64,000 nucleotides of DNA. Origin: Pseudomonadota bacterium. Its GTDB lineage: Bacteria > Pseudomonadota > Gammaproteobacteria > Xanthomonadales > Xanthomonadaceae. The notes beneath the pieces were generated by a model, which had not been told where the DNA came from, searched no databases, and saw only the letters and a list, made by a program, of their open reading frames with translations. Of the stretch, positions 46,834-56,077 are shown in pieces (position 1 is the stretch's first letter; every line of letters starts with the position of its first letter). Position numbers and translations under genes: made by a program. Location of the stretch: positions 1-64,000 of the forward strand of contig JAEWBY010000021.1 of the NCBI GenBank assembly GCA_023390905.1. Direction: 5' to 3'.

Positions 46834-47508
46834 TCAGCGGCGCGGCAGCACTCCGGCGAGGAAAATCGACACCGCTTCGCGGGCCTCCTGCTTGGCGATG
46901 GCCAGATCGGCGATGCCGATGTAGCCGTTGACCGTACGCACGATCAGCCCGCCGAACACCATCATGTAGAAGCGGTTGGCGGCCACCTGCGCGTGTTCGA
47001 GGATCAGCCGGCCGCGCTGCCGTTCGCGCTCGAAGTACGCGCTGAGCTGGCCTTCGGCCGGGGCCACGCCGTGCTCCATAAACCAGTCGCGCAGTTCTGG
47101 GAAATTCAGCCCTTCGGCCACCACGATGCGGTGGGTCACGATGCGGCCGGGCGAGAGCGTTTCCTCGACCATCCGCTCGGCGGCGGCGGGCAGGGCTTCC
47201 TCCGGTGGCAGATCCGAGCGGTGCAGCAGATCCAGGCTTTCGCCGAAGGCGGCGATGCTGCGCTCCATGATCGCCATCGCCAGCCCCGGCTTGTCGCCGA
47301 ACGCGCTGTAGAGCGTGGAATACGAACCGCCCGAGCGTGCGACCACGTCGCTGAGCCGCGCGTCGCGGTAGCCCTTTTCGAGGAAGACTTCGGTCGCCGC
47401 CTCGATGAAGCGTTCCAGCCGGCGTTCGCCGCGCCGGTAGAACTCCTCGCGCGGCCGCACCGGTTTGTCCGGACGCTGGAAGGGGTTGCCGGGGCGCTCG
47501 TCGGTCAT
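46834..47508 (-). CDS. TetR family regulator inside the ccm operon
   Basis: 224 residues. The HTH region is FIEAATEVFLEKGYRDARLS then DVVARSGGSYSTLYSAFGDKPGLAM. The C-terminal half (EGLNFPELRDWFMEHG, ANRFYMMVFGGLIVRTVNGYI) is similar to the TetR at 24.1 kb. It starts 4 bp after the ccmB stop, so it is co-transcribed with ccmAB and precedes ccmC. A regulator at this place is not part of the standard ccm operon; it may control ccm or a distant target. Confidence 0.9.
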   Translation of the reverse strand: MTDERPGNPFQRPDKPVRPREEFYRRGERRLERFIEAATEVFLEKGYRDARLSDVVARSGGSYSTLYSAFGDKPGLAMAIMERSIAAFGESLDLLHRSDLPPEEALPAAAERMVEETLSPGRIVTHRIVVAEGLNFPELRDWFMEHGVAPAEGQLSAYFERERQRGRLILEHAQVAANRFYMMVFGGLIVRTVNGYIGIADLAIAKQEAREAVSIFLAGVLPRR

Positions 47509-47512
47509 GGCG

Positions 47513-48193
47513 TCAGGTCAGCGCGATGCGGATGGCGGCCGCCGCCGTCAACGGGGCCAGCACCAGCGCCAGCACCAGCCCGGCGCCGAGCAGCAACAGG
47601 GCGCCGCCGGCATCGAGCCCCTGCGCGGTCGCGGCCACGCTGCCGGCGCCGAACACCAGGATCGGCACGTACAGCGGCAGCGCCAGCAATGCGACCAGGA
47701 TGCCCGAGCGGCGCATGCCGACCGTCAGCGCGGCGACCACCGCGCCGAGCAGGCTCAGCAGCGGCGTCCCCAGCAGCAGCGAGGCCATCAGCACCGGCAA
47801 CTGCGCGCGCGGCAGATGCAGGAGTTCGCCGAGCAGTGGGGTCACCAGCACCAGCGGCAACGCACTGGTGGCCCAATGGGTGAAGACGCGCACCGCGACC
47901 AGCCAGGCCAGCGGCACCGGCGCGAGAATCCACTGTTCCAGCGAACCATCTTCGGCATCGCCGCGGAACAGCGTATCCAGTGACAGCAGGCCGGCCAGCA
48001 GCACCGCCACCCATAGCACCGCGCTGGCGACCTTGGCCAGTGCGTCCGGTTCTCCGCCCATGCCGAGCGCGAACAGCACGACCACCAGCAGCGCGAACAG
48101 CGCCGGCTGCAACGCATCGCCCCGCCGACGCCACAGCAGTTGCACGTCGCGCACGATCAGCGCCGAGGCCGAAGCGTAAAGACCGGGCGTCAT
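47513..48193 (-). CDS. ccmB: Heme exporter protein CcmB
   Basis: 226-residue membrane subunit of the CcmAB ABC transporter. Landmarks are LQPALFALLVVVLFALGMG, DTLFRGDAEDGSLEQWILAP and SGILVALLALPLYVPILVFG. The start overlaps the ccmA stop (ATGA). Confidence 0.95.
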   Translation of the reverse strand: MTPGLYASASALIVRDVQLLWRRRGDALQPALFALLVVVLFALGMGGEPDALAKVASAVLWVAVLLAGLLSLDTLFRGDAEDGSLEQWILAPVPLAWLVAVRVFTHWATSALPLVLVTPLLGELLHLPRAQLPVLMASLLLGTPLLSLLGAVVAALTVGMRRSGILVALLALPLYVPILVFGAGSVAATAQGLDAGGALLLLGAGLVLALVLAPLTAAAAIRIALT

Positions 48194-48834
48194 ACCGCGC
48201 CTCCGAGCATCAGCATGCGGGTCTGCACCGGTGGCGCGGCGTACGCGCCGTGCGTGGTCACCAGCGCCGCGCCGCCGCCGCGCAGGTGCGCCGAAATCAT
48301 GCGGTTGACCAGCGTGATGCCCTCCAGATCCAGGTTCGCGTAGGGTTCGTCCAGCAGCCACAGCGGCGCGGGCGACAGCCACAGCCGCGCCAGCGAGAGG
48401 CGTTTTTTCTGCCCCGCCGAAAGCTGCCGCGCCAGACTGTCCTCGTAGCCGGCCAGGCCGACCATCGCCAGCGCATTGCCCGGCATCTGCCGCGCGCGAC
48501 GGCCGTGCAGGCCGCACAGGAAGTTGAGGTTCTCCAGCGTGTTCAGATCCGCCTTCAGCGCCGGCAGATGGCCCAGATAGGCGATCGCATGCGCGCGCTG
48601 GCTGGCGGTGGCGGTGCGCCCGTCGATATCGATCTCGCCGCGATCGGCACGCAGCAACCCGGCCAGCACGCGCAGCAGCGTGGTCTTGCCGACGCCATTG
48701 CCACCCTGCACCAGCAGGGCCTCGCCTGCATCGACGGCAAAATCCAGCGGCCCGAACACCGGCTCGTCATTGCGCGAAAAGCTCAGGCCGCGCGCGGCAA
48801 GCAGCGGCGGAGGCGTAGGCGTGGCGTCGATCAT
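48190..48834 (-). CDS. ccmA: Heme exporter ATP-binding protein CcmA
   Basis: 214-residue ABC ATPase. Walker A is QGGNGVGKTTLLRVLAGLL, the signature is RQLSAGQKKRLSLARLW and Walker B LWLLDEPYANLD. It powers release of holo-CcmE from CcmCD. ATG 48834 was preferred to TTG 48837. First gene of the ccm operon. Confidence 0.95.
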   Translation of the reverse strand: MIDATPTPPPLLAARGLSFSRNDEPVFGPLDFAVDAGEALLVQGGNGVGKTTLLRVLAGLLRADRGEIDIDGRTATASQRAHAIAYLGHLPALKADLNTLENLNFLCGLHGRRARQMPGNALAMVGLAGYEDSLARQLSAGQKKRLSLARLWLSPAPLWLLDEPYANLDLEGITLVNRMISAHLRGGGAALVTTHGAYAAPPVQTRMLMLGGAV

Positions 48835-48948
48835 CAAGGCAGGAGAATCAAGGCAGGCGTCATTGTACGGGAGCCGGACGCGTCGCCGCGTTGATCGCCC
48901 GCAATGCGGCCATGCGTTCGCGCCGCCGCCGATTCCGGGAAGCGCGGT

Positions 48949-49434
48949 TCACGCGCATCCGCCCACCCATGCGATGGCCGTCGAATCCGGTGCATCCGCA
49001 GGCCGCGTCCATTGCAGGCGCAACGTCACCGGCGCGCCGGCGAACCAGAACAGCACGCCGCCCTGTTCGAATTCGCGTGCCCAGTGATCGGCTTCATCGG
49101 CGTGGAGATCGGCGACCAGCCAGCCCGGTTCGCGCCAGCCGCCAGCGCCGTCGTCGGCGCTCGCGCGGATGCAGGCCCGCCCGGCGTCGTCCAGCCGCCG
49201 GCGCAGTCGCGCATCGGCAGCGCGGTTGTCCACGTCCGAACGCCGCTGCCCCGGCGGATTCCACGCGGTGATCAGCAGATAGCTGCGCGCCGGCCATGCC
49301 GCTTCCAGCGCCGGCGCCGGCGCACCGATGCGCAGCGGCCAGTGCGCGGGACCTGCGCATGCATGGTAGTGCGCGGCGAGCCAGGCTTCGGCGAGCCGGC
49401 GCTTTTCCGCATCGGGAACGCTGTATCCGTCCAT
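48949..49434 (-). CDS. DUF3293 domain protein
   Basis: 161 residues. SYLLITAWNPPGQRRSDVDN, LRRRLDDAG and WREPGWLVADL match the DUF3293 pattern (ITAWNP, N-R, W.EpG). It is Trp- and Ala-rich and cytoplasmic. It is transcribed divergently from the aminotransferase. Function unknown. Confidence 0.75.
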   Translation of the reverse strand: MDGYSVPDAEKRRLAEAWLAAHYHACAGPAHWPLRIGAPAPALEAAWPARSYLLITAWNPPGQRRSDVDNRAADARLRRRLDDAGRACIRASADDGAGGWREPGWLVADLHADEADHWAREFEQGGVLFWFAGAPVTLRLQWTRPADAPDSTAIAWVGGCA

Positions 49435-49500
49435 GCCTCATCATCGCCTTCGTGGGTCATTGCGTACACTGCGCAGTCCCCACGTTCAGCGGACCGGCGG

Positions 49501-50649
49501 ATGCCTCTCGAAACAAAACTGCCCAAGGTGGGCACCACCATCTTCACCGTGATGTCGCAACTGGCGGCCGAACACGGTGCGGTCAACCTGGGGCAGGGCT
49601 TTCCCGATTTCGCCGTGCCCGCGCGCTTGATCGACGAACTGGACCGCGCCATGCGCGCCGGCCACAACCAGTACGCGCCGATGACGGGCGTGGCGCCGCT
49701 GCGCCAGGCGATCGCGGAGAAGGTGCTGCGCTGCTACGGCCGCGAGGTCGACGCCGACACCGAGATCACCGTGACCAGCGGCGCGACCGAAGCCCTGTTC
49801 AATGCCATCCACGCGGTGGTGCGGCCGGGCGAGGAAGTGATCGTGCTCGATCCGGCCTACGACAGCTACGAGCCTGCGATCGAACTGGCCGGCGCGCGGG
49901 CCGTGCACGTGGCCCTCGATCCGCACACCTTCGCGGTGGACTGGGACAAGGTGCAGGCGGCGATCACGCCGCGCACGCGGCTGCTGATGATCAACAGCCC
50001 GCACAACCCCTCCGGCGCGATGTTCGACGCGGCCGACATGCGCCGGCTCGCCGATATCCTGCGCGGCACCGGCATTTTCCTGATCTCCGACGAGGTCTAC
50101 GAACACATCGTGTTCGATGGACGCCGGCACGAATCGGCGCTGCGCCATCCGGAACTGGCCGAGCGCGCCTTCGTGGTGTCGAGCTTCGGCAAGACCTATC
50201 ACTGCACCGGCTGGAAGATCGGTTACGCGATCGCGCCGCCGGCACTGAGCGCGGAATTCCGCAAGGTCCACCAGTACAACGTGTTCTGCACGTTCGCGCC
50301 GGCCCAGCATGCCTTCGCCGCGATGATCCTCGAGGAGCCGGAGCACTACGAACGACTCGGCGCGTTCTACCAGGACAAGCGCGATCGCTTCCGCGCGCAG
50401 TTGCTGGACACGCGCTTGAAACCGCTGCCGGTGCCTGGCGGCTATTTCCAGTTGGTGGACTATTCGGCGGTCAGCGATCTGCCGGACATCGAATTCGTGC
50501 GCTGGCTGACCATCGAACACGGCGTGACCGCGATTCCATTGTCGCCGTTCTACGAGAACGCGCCGGCCGGTCAACGCCTGGCGCGGCTGTGCTTCGCGAA
50601 GAACCAGGCCACGCTGGATGCGGCGATCGCGCGCCTCCGGAAACTCTGA
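49501..50649 (+). CDS. ybdL: Methionine/glutamine aminotransferase (YbdL-like)
   Basis: 382-residue class I PLP enzyme. VNLGQGFPDF, NQYAPMTGVAPLRQAIAEK, MINSPHNPSGAMF, ISDEVYEHIVFDG and the PLP lysine motif SSFGKTYHCTGWKIGY match YbdL/KAT-type aminotransferases, which transaminate methionine, glutamine or aromatic amino acids. ATG 49501 was preferred to the longer frame from 48904, which lies under the divergent gene. An omega-amidase gene follows after 19 bp. Confidence 0.92.
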   Translation: MPLETKLPKVGTTIFTVMSQLAAEHGAVNLGQGFPDFAVPARLIDELDRAMRAGHNQYAPMTGVAPLRQAIAEKVLRCYGREVDADTEITVTSGATEALFNAIHAVVRPGEEVIVLDPAYDSYEPAIELAGARAVHVALDPHTFAVDWDKVQAAITPRTRLLMINSPHNPSGAMFDAADMRRLADILRGTGIFLISDEVYEHIVFDGRRHESALRHPELAERAFVVSSFGKTYHCTGWKIGYAIAPPALSAEFRKVHQYNVFCTFAPAQHAFAAMILEEPEHYERLGAFYQDKRDRFRAQLLDTRLKPLPVPGGYFQLVDYSAVSDLPDIEFVRWLTIEHGVTAIPLSPFYENAPAGQRLARLCFAKNQATLDAAIARLRKL

Positions 50650-50668
50650 ACCCTCGGGAGGGACGACC

Positions 50669-51472
50669 ATGACCCAGCACGATCTGCGCATTTCCCTGGT
50701 CCAGGGCGAAACCCGCTGGCATGACCCGGCCGGCAACCGCGATTACTACGCGCGACTCATCGCACCGCTGAAGGGCGCCACTGATCTGGTCATCCTGCCG
50801 GAAACCTTCACCAGCGGTTTCAGCAATGAGGCCATCGATCGTGCCGAGGGCATGGAGGGCGAAACGGTGGCCTGGATCCGCGCGCAGGCGCGTACGCTGG
50901 AGGCCGCCGTGACCGGCAGCGTGCAGTTGCGCACCGAAGCCGGCGTGTTCAATCGCCTGCTGTGGGCCACGCCCGAAGGTGGGCTGGCGCACTACGACAA
51001 GCGCCATCTGTTCCGTTACGCCAACGAGCACCAGCGTTACGCCGCCGGTCGCGAGCGGCTGAGCGTGGAATGGAAAGGCTGGCGGATCAATCCGCAGGTC
51101 TGTTATGACCTGCGCTTTCCCGTGTTCTGCCGCAACCGTTTCGATGTGGAACGGCCAGGACAACTGGATTTCGATCTTCAGATCTTCGTCGCCAACTGGC
51201 CGGCCGCTCGCGCGCATGCCTGGCGCACGCTGTTGCGTGCCCGCGCGATCGAGAATCTCTGCTACGTGGCGGCGGTCAACCGCGCCGGCGTCGATGGCAA
51301 TCAACTGGAGTATTCCGGCGACAGCGCAGTGATCGATTTCCTCGGCCAGCCATTGACCGAACTCGGGCCGGGGGAGGGCGTCACCACCGCGACGATTTCG
51401 GCCGAGGCGCTGGCCGCGCATCGCGCGCGTTTCCCGGCGATGCTCGACGCGGACCGCTTCGAACTGGCCTGA
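50669..51472 (+). CDS. yafV: Omega-amidase (YafV-like nitrilase)
   Basis: 267-residue nitrilase-superfamily amidase. The catalytic Glu is in LVILPETFTSGFSNEA, Lys in HYDKRHLFRYANE and Cys in NPQVCYDLRFPVFCRN, the omega-amidase variant. It hydrolyses 2-oxoglutaramate or 2-oxosuccinamate to the oxo acid and ammonia, completing the transamination by the preceding enzyme. GGGAGGGAC precedes ATG 50669. Confidence 0.93.
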   Translation: MTQHDLRISLVQGETRWHDPAGNRDYYARLIAPLKGATDLVILPETFTSGFSNEAIDRAEGMEGETVAWIRAQARTLEAAVTGSVQLRTEAGVFNRLLWATPEGGLAHYDKRHLFRYANEHQRYAAGRERLSVEWKGWRINPQVCYDLRFPVFCRNRFDVERPGQLDFDLQIFVANWPAARAHAWRTLLRARAIENLCYVAAVNRAGVDGNQLEYSGDSAVIDFLGQPLTELGPGEGVTTATISAEALAAHRARFPAMLDADRFELA

Positions 51473-51475
51473 GCC

Positions 51476-52018
51476 GTGCCGACGCTGTGGACCATCGGCC
51501 ATTCCACGCTGGACGCCGCCACGTTCATTGCCCGCATGCGTGATGCCGGTCTGGAAGCGATCGCCGACGTGCGCCGGTATCCGGCCTCGCGCCGGCATCC
51601 GCAGTTCGCCGCCGCAGCGCTGGCGCATGCATTGTCCGAGGCCGGCATCGACTATCACCCGATGCCGGATCTCGGCGGCCGCCGCGAGCCGCATGCGGAT
51701 TCGATCAACACAGCGTGGAAGCAGCCCGCCTTCCGCGGCTATGCGGACTACATGCAGACCGGCGCCTTCATTCGCGCGCGGGATCGTTTGGCGGCGATCG
51801 CGTCGCGCAGGCCCACGGCGATGCTGTGCGCCGAAGCCGACTGGCACGATTGCCATCGCAGCCTGATCGCCGATGCCTTCAAGGCCGATGGCTGGGAGGT
51901 GGTTCACCTGCGCGGATCGGGCCAGAGCGAAACCCACCCGTACACCCACGCCGCGCGCATCGTGGACGGCCGGCTGGTGTATTCGCTGCCGGAGCCGCCG
52001 CAGGGATCGTTGTTCTGA
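51476..52018 (+). CDS. DUF488 family protein
   Basis: 180 residues from GTG 51476, 3 bp after the omega-amidase stop. It has LWTIGHSTLDAATFIARM, AIADVRRYPASRRHPQF and CAEADWHDCHRSLIADAF, the Cys-Glu and Cys-His-Arg motifs of DUF488. Function is unknown; co-transcription with the preceding pair seems likely. Confidence 0.88.
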   Translation: MPTLWTIGHSTLDAATFIARMRDAGLEAIADVRRYPASRRHPQFAAAALAHALSEAGIDYHPMPDLGGRREPHADSINTAWKQPAFRGYADYMQTGAFIRARDRLAAIASRRPTAMLCAEADWHDCHRSLIADAFKADGWEVVHLRGSGQSETHPYTHAARIVDGRLVYSLPEPPQGSLF

Positions 52019-52036
52019 AGCGTGCGGTTGCGCGCG

Positions 52037-52480
52037 TCACGCCTTGTCGCGGGGCGGCAGGATCTGGCACACCGCCTGGCACAGCGCGAGCACCTTGCCG
52101 TCACTGCCAAGCGCTTGGCCGGACAGATGCAATTGGCTGCGCGTGCGCTCGATCAGCCGTGCGGTGCAGATGATCGCCGATTCGCTGGCGGTCACCGGAC
52201 GCAGGTATTGCGTGTTCAATGCGGTCGTCGCGCTCGGTGGCGCGATGAGGTAGGAGAACGGGCCGAGCGTGTTGTCGAGCGCGGCGACGATGAAGCCGCC
52301 CTGCATGTGACCCATCGGATTCTGGTAGCGCGCCAGCACCGGGAAGCGCACGCTCAACGACTGTCCTTCGATGTATTCGACGAACTCGCCCTGCATGTCG
52401 AGCAGGCAGGGCGGCGGAATCTGCAGCGGTGCGCCGGGCGGCAGTTTCGATCGTAGCAGCGCGTTGATGTCGGCGGTCAT
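52037..52480 (-). CDS. PaaI-like hotdog thioesterase
   Basis: 147 residues. YQNPMGHMQGGFIVAALDNT is the hotdog helix with the conserved Gly/His, followed by TTALNTQYLRPVTASE, so it is an acyl-CoA thioesterase of the PaaI/4HBT type. ATG 52480 overlaps the stop of the upstream secreted protein (ATGA). Substrate unknown. Confidence 0.83.
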   Translation of the reverse strand: MTADINALLRSKLPPGAPLQIPPPCLLDMQGEFVEYIEGQSLSVRFPVLARYQNPMGHMQGGFIVAALDNTLGPFSYLIAPPSATTALNTQYLRPVTASESAIICTARLIERTRSQLHLSGQALGSDGKVLALCQAVCQILPPRDKA

Positions 52481-52896
52481 CGCGTGAAGCTCAATTCGAA
52501 CGCGGCATGGAAGGGCGCGCGCGGCGGCGGTTCCAGGAAGCGGCCCATCAATTCCTGCTCGACACACTGCGCCAGCGCGCTGGTGCCGTGCCGCCAGGTG
52601 CGCACGATGCGGCCGCGCGCGTCCACTTCCACCACCACGACCAGCGGCGCGAGATCGGGTGTGGGTGATGCGCAATTGGCGACGCTGGCTTCGAGCTGGC
52701 GCGACTGGCTTTGCATGAAGGCCTGGCGTTGCGCGGCGTCCAGCGATGCCTCGTCGCGATCGGCCAGTGCCTTGGCGGCCGCGTAATCCGCGCCCGGTTC
52801 GGCCGCGAACGAAGACATCGCGAACATCATCGTCGCGGCGACGGCGCCGAGGGCACCGATGGCGGTGAAGCGATGCAGGGACTTCTTCATCATCAT
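52477..52896 (-). CDS. Hypothetical secreted protein
   Basis: 139 residues with a signal peptide (AIGALGAVAATMMFAMSSFA, cleavage near AEP). The mature part has ASVANCASPTPDLAPLVVVV and CVEQELMGRFLEPPP, two cysteines and a beta-rich region resembling TonB-C-like small domains only vaguely. It overlaps the upstream sugar dehydrogenase stop (ATGA) and the downstream thioesterase start. Unrecognised. Confidence 0.65.
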   Translation of the reverse strand: MMMKKSLHRFTAIGALGAVAATMMFAMSSFAAEPGADYAAAKALADRDEASLDAAQRQAFMQSQSRQLEASVANCASPTPDLAPLVVVVEVDARGRIVRTWRHGTSALAQCVEQELMGRFLEPPPRAPFHAAFELSFTR

Positions 52897-53927
52897 GGCG
52901 CCTTCGGCGGCGCGATCCGCAGCAGCCGGCCTTCGTTCTCGTCGGTCAATACGTACACATGACCATCGATGGATACGCGCACATCGCGCACCCGCTCGCC
53001 GATTTCATCAAGCAGGCGCTCTTCACCGGTGATGGCGTCGCCCTTGAGCGTCAGCCGGATCAGATTGCGCTCGGCCAGCGAGCCGAGGAAGAGGCTGTCA
53101 TTCCACGGCGAACCCGCATGGCCGGTATAGAACGCCATGCCGCTCAGGCCCGGGGACTTTTCCCACACGTGGTAGGGCGCTTCCATGCCGGCCTTCTCGC
53201 GCCCCTGCGCTTCGGGAATCGGCAGGCCCGAATAATTGATGCCGTGGGTGACGATCGGCCATCCGTAGTTCCTGCCCGGCTGGGGACGATTGAGTTCATC
53301 GCCGCCGCGCGGGCCGTGTTCGGATTCCCACAGCACGCCGGTGCGCGGATCGAACGCCAGTCCCTGCATGTTGCGATGGCCGTAGCTCCAGATTTCCGGG
53401 CGCGCGCCCGCGCGGCCCTGGAAGGGATTGTCGGCCGGCACGCTGCCGTCGAGATTCAGCCGCACCAGCTTGCCCTGCAGTTTTCCGAGATCCTGCGACG
53501 TGCTGCGCTGGTTGCGTTCGCCCTGGCTGATGAAGACATGGCCCTGGCCATCGAAGGCCAGCCGTGAGCCGAAATGGTTCGGGCCTTCCAGTTTCGGCTG
53601 CTGCTGGTAGATCACCTTGAGATCGGTGAGCGCGGCCTCGCCCAGTACCGCGCTCGCCACGGCGGTGCCGGCCGTGCCATTGGCTCCGGGCTCGGCGTAG
53701 CTGATGAAGATGCGCCGGCTGCTGGAAAAATCCGGCGCCAGCGCCACGTCGAGCAGGCCGCCCTGGCCTTCGGCGAATACGTCGGGCACACCGGACAACG
53801 GGGCCGACAATGCGCCCTGTGCACTGACGCGACGCAGCCTGCCGGCGCGCTCGGTGACGAGGAATCCGCCATCGGGCAGCAAGGCCAGCCCCCAGGGATG
53901 ATCCAGGCCGCCGACGATCTCGGTCAC
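52893..53927 (-). CDS. PQQ-type sugar dehydrogenase with frameshifted 5' end
   Basis: Beta-propeller glucose/aldose dehydrogenase (GSDH, YliI-like). Landmarks are GGLDHPWGLALLPDGGFLVT, GQGGLLDVALAPDF, SYGHRNMQGLAFDPRTG, WESEHGPRGGDELN and NYGWPIVTHGINYSG. The open frame begins at GTG 53927. A well-placed ATG (54054) with GGAG and a signal-like MPLHSRLATALLATFVLGG lies upstream in another frame, so the lipoprotein leader is disconnected near 54003. Either the gene is inactivated, or it starts internally without export, or the sequence has an error. Confidence 0.8.
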   Translation of the reverse strand: MTEIVGGLDHPWGLALLPDGGFLVTERAGRLRRVSAQGALSAPLSGVPDVFAEGQGGLLDVALAPDFSSSRRIFISYAEPGANGTAGTAVASAVLGEAALTDLKVIYQQQPKLEGPNHFGSRLAFDGQGHVFISQGERNQRSTSQDLGKLQGKLVRLNLDGSVPADNPFQGRAGARPEIWSYGHRNMQGLAFDPRTGVLWESEHGPRGGDELNRPQPGRNYGWPIVTHGINYSGLPIPEAQGREKAGMEAPYHVWEKSPGLSGMAFYTGHAGSPWNDSLFLGSLAERNLIRLTLKGDAITGEERLLDEIGERVRDVRVSIDGHVYVLTDENEGRLLRIAPPKAP

Positions 53928-54090
53928 TTCAATGGCACCCAGTGCGCTGGCCAGTGTTTTCGGCGTGGCCGGCGCCGGCGCGACGGTGGCTGCATCGGCC
54001 GCCGAGCACGAACGTGGCCAGCAGGGCGGTGGCGAGTCTGCTGTGCAAGGGCATCGGCGTCTCCGATCTCATGGGGGGACCGCGAGCGTA

Positions 54091-55983
54091 TCAGCGATAG
54101 CCGGCCGCCTGAAGCTCGAACAGTTCCGCGTAGCGGCCGCCCTGGGCCATCAATTGTTCGTGCGTGCCGCTGGATTCGAGCCGGCCTTCGTTCAACACGA
54201 GAATGCGATCGGCCATGCGCACGCTGGAGAACCGGTGCGAGATCAACACGGCCGTGCGATCGCTGGACAATTCCTTGAAGCGCTGGAATACCTCGAATTC
54301 GGAGCGCGCATCGAGCGCGGCGGTGGGCTCGTCTAGGATCATCACCTGCGCATCGCGCATGTAGGCGCGGGCAATCGCGATCTTCTGCCATTGGCCGCCG
54401 GACAGATCCACGCCATTCTTGAAGCGGCGGCCGATGATCTGCTCGTAGCCCTGCGGCAGGGTGGCGATCACTTCGTCGGCCATCGCCCGGCGCGCGGCGT
54501 CGCGGATGCGCGCCTCATCGCCCATCGCCCCGACCAGGCCCACGCCGATGTTCTCGCCGGCGGTCAGGTGATAGCGCACGAAGTCCTGGAAGATCACGCC
54601 GATGTTGGCGCGCAGATCGTCGATATCGTAATCGCGCAGATCGCGGCCATCGAGCAGGATGCGGCCTTCGTCCGGGTCGTAGAGCCGCGCCAGCAGCTTG
54701 ACCAGCGTGGTCTTGCCGGCGCCGTTCTCGCCGACCAGCGCCAGCACCTCACCGGCGCGCAGTTCGAAATCCAGTTGCCGCACCGCCCAGCGTTCGGCGC
54801 CCGGATAGCGGAAGCCGACATTCTCGAAACGGAAGCCCTGTGTGATCGGCCGTGGGATGGCGACGGCATTCGGCGGCGAGACGATCTCCGGCTCGATCTC
54901 GAAGAACGAAAACAGATCGTCCAGATACAGCGCCTGGCCGGCCACCTGCGAGAAGCCGACCAGCAGGCCTTCCAGCAATTGGCGCAGGCGCAGGAAACTG
55001 CCGGCCAGGAAGGTCAGATCGCCGATGCTGAAATCGCCGCGCACCGTGCGCCAGGCGATATAGCCGTAGGCCACGTAATAGCCGAGCGTGCCGAGCGCGG
55101 CCAGCAGCGCGCCCCACAGGGCACGGCGCCGCGCCAGCGCCCGGTTGGCGAGATAGAACTTCTCGGCAAGCGTGCGGTAGCGATCGATCAGGAACCGATG
55201 GAGGTTGAAGATCTTCACCTCCTTGGCGCTTTCCACGCTGGCGCCGGTCTGGCGGATGTATTCCAGTTGCCGGCGTTCCGGCGTCCACTGGAAATTGAGC
55301 GAATAACCCAATGCGTTGAAATGCGCTTCGCCGACGAACGCCGGCACCAGCGCCACCGCCAGCAACAGGATCAGCCACGGCGCATAGATGATCAGGCCCG
55401 CGGCGAAACTCACCACGGTGATGGCGTCCTGCACCTGGCCGAACAACTGGCTCATCAGGTTCATCCGGCCCATCGTCTGCCGGCGCGCGCGATCCAGTTT
55501 GTCCTGCAGATCCGGATCCTCGAAGTCCTCCAGATCCAGCAGCGCGGCGTGTTCCATCAGGCGCACGCTGGTGGCGTTGGTGAACAGTTCCGACAGCAGT
55601 GCATCGGCATAGCTCACCAGTCGTCCGAGCAGGTCCGAGACGATAGCCAGGCCGAACTCCAGCGCGAGCAGGCCGAGCAGCGGATTGAGCGCGCCGCTGC
55701 GCCATATCGCGATCCAGTCACCCGAAGGCAGGCCGGTGCCGACCAGGCGGATCGCTTCATCGATGATCAGCTTGCCGATGTAGAGCGTGGCGATCGGCAG
55801 CAGCGCGCGGATGACGCGCAGGCCGAGGCTGGCGATCGTCAGCCCCGGACTGGTGGCCCAGATCTGCCGGAGGAACGGCGGCAGGTTGCGCATCGCATGG
55901 AAGCGCTCGCGCAGGCTGGGTCCGATTCGTTCACCGCGCCGCGGTTTGGCGGCACGCCTTGCATCCGGTGGGGTCGAGGCCAT
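54091..55983 (-). CDS. ABC exporter, fused permease-ATPase
   Basis: 630-residue half transporter. The N-terminal membrane domain has about six helices (VIRALLPIATLYIGKLIID, VVSFAAGLIIYAPWLILLL). The ATPase has Walker A LVGENGAGKTTLVKLLARLY, Q-loop IGVIFQDFVRYHLTAGENI, signature DLSGGQWQKIAIARA and Walker B VMILDEPTAALD. It probably works as a homodimer; the substrate is unknown (lipid, peptide or drug). The stop lies about 36 bp from the ancestral start of the sugar dehydrogenase, same direction. Confidence 0.92.
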   Translation of the reverse strand: MASTPPDARRAAKPRRGERIGPSLRERFHAMRNLPPFLRQIWATSPGLTIASLGLRVIRALLPIATLYIGKLIIDEAIRLVGTGLPSGDWIAIWRSGALNPLLGLLALEFGLAIVSDLLGRLVSYADALLSELFTNATSVRLMEHAALLDLEDFEDPDLQDKLDRARRQTMGRMNLMSQLFGQVQDAITVVSFAAGLIIYAPWLILLLAVALVPAFVGEAHFNALGYSLNFQWTPERRQLEYIRQTGASVESAKEVKIFNLHRFLIDRYRTLAEKFYLANRALARRRALWGALLAALGTLGYYVAYGYIAWRTVRGDFSIGDLTFLAGSFLRLRQLLEGLLVGFSQVAGQALYLDDLFSFFEIEPEIVSPPNAVAIPRPITQGFRFENVGFRYPGAERWAVRQLDFELRAGEVLALVGENGAGKTTLVKLLARLYDPDEGRILLDGRDLRDYDIDDLRANIGVIFQDFVRYHLTAGENIGVGLVGAMGDEARIRDAARRAMADEVIATLPQGYEQIIGRRFKNGVDLSGGQWQKIAIARAYMRDAQVMILDEPTAALDARSEFEVFQRFKELSSDRTAVLISHRFSSVRMADRILVLNEGRLESSGTHEQLMAQGGRYAELFELQAAGYR

Positions 55984-56077
55984 GCGGCATTGTGCCCGCT
56001 TCCTCGTGCACGGGTCATGCAGGCGCGGCGGCTGCGCTGCCCCTCCCGGCGGGAGCGGGGCAGCGACAGGTTCGTGC

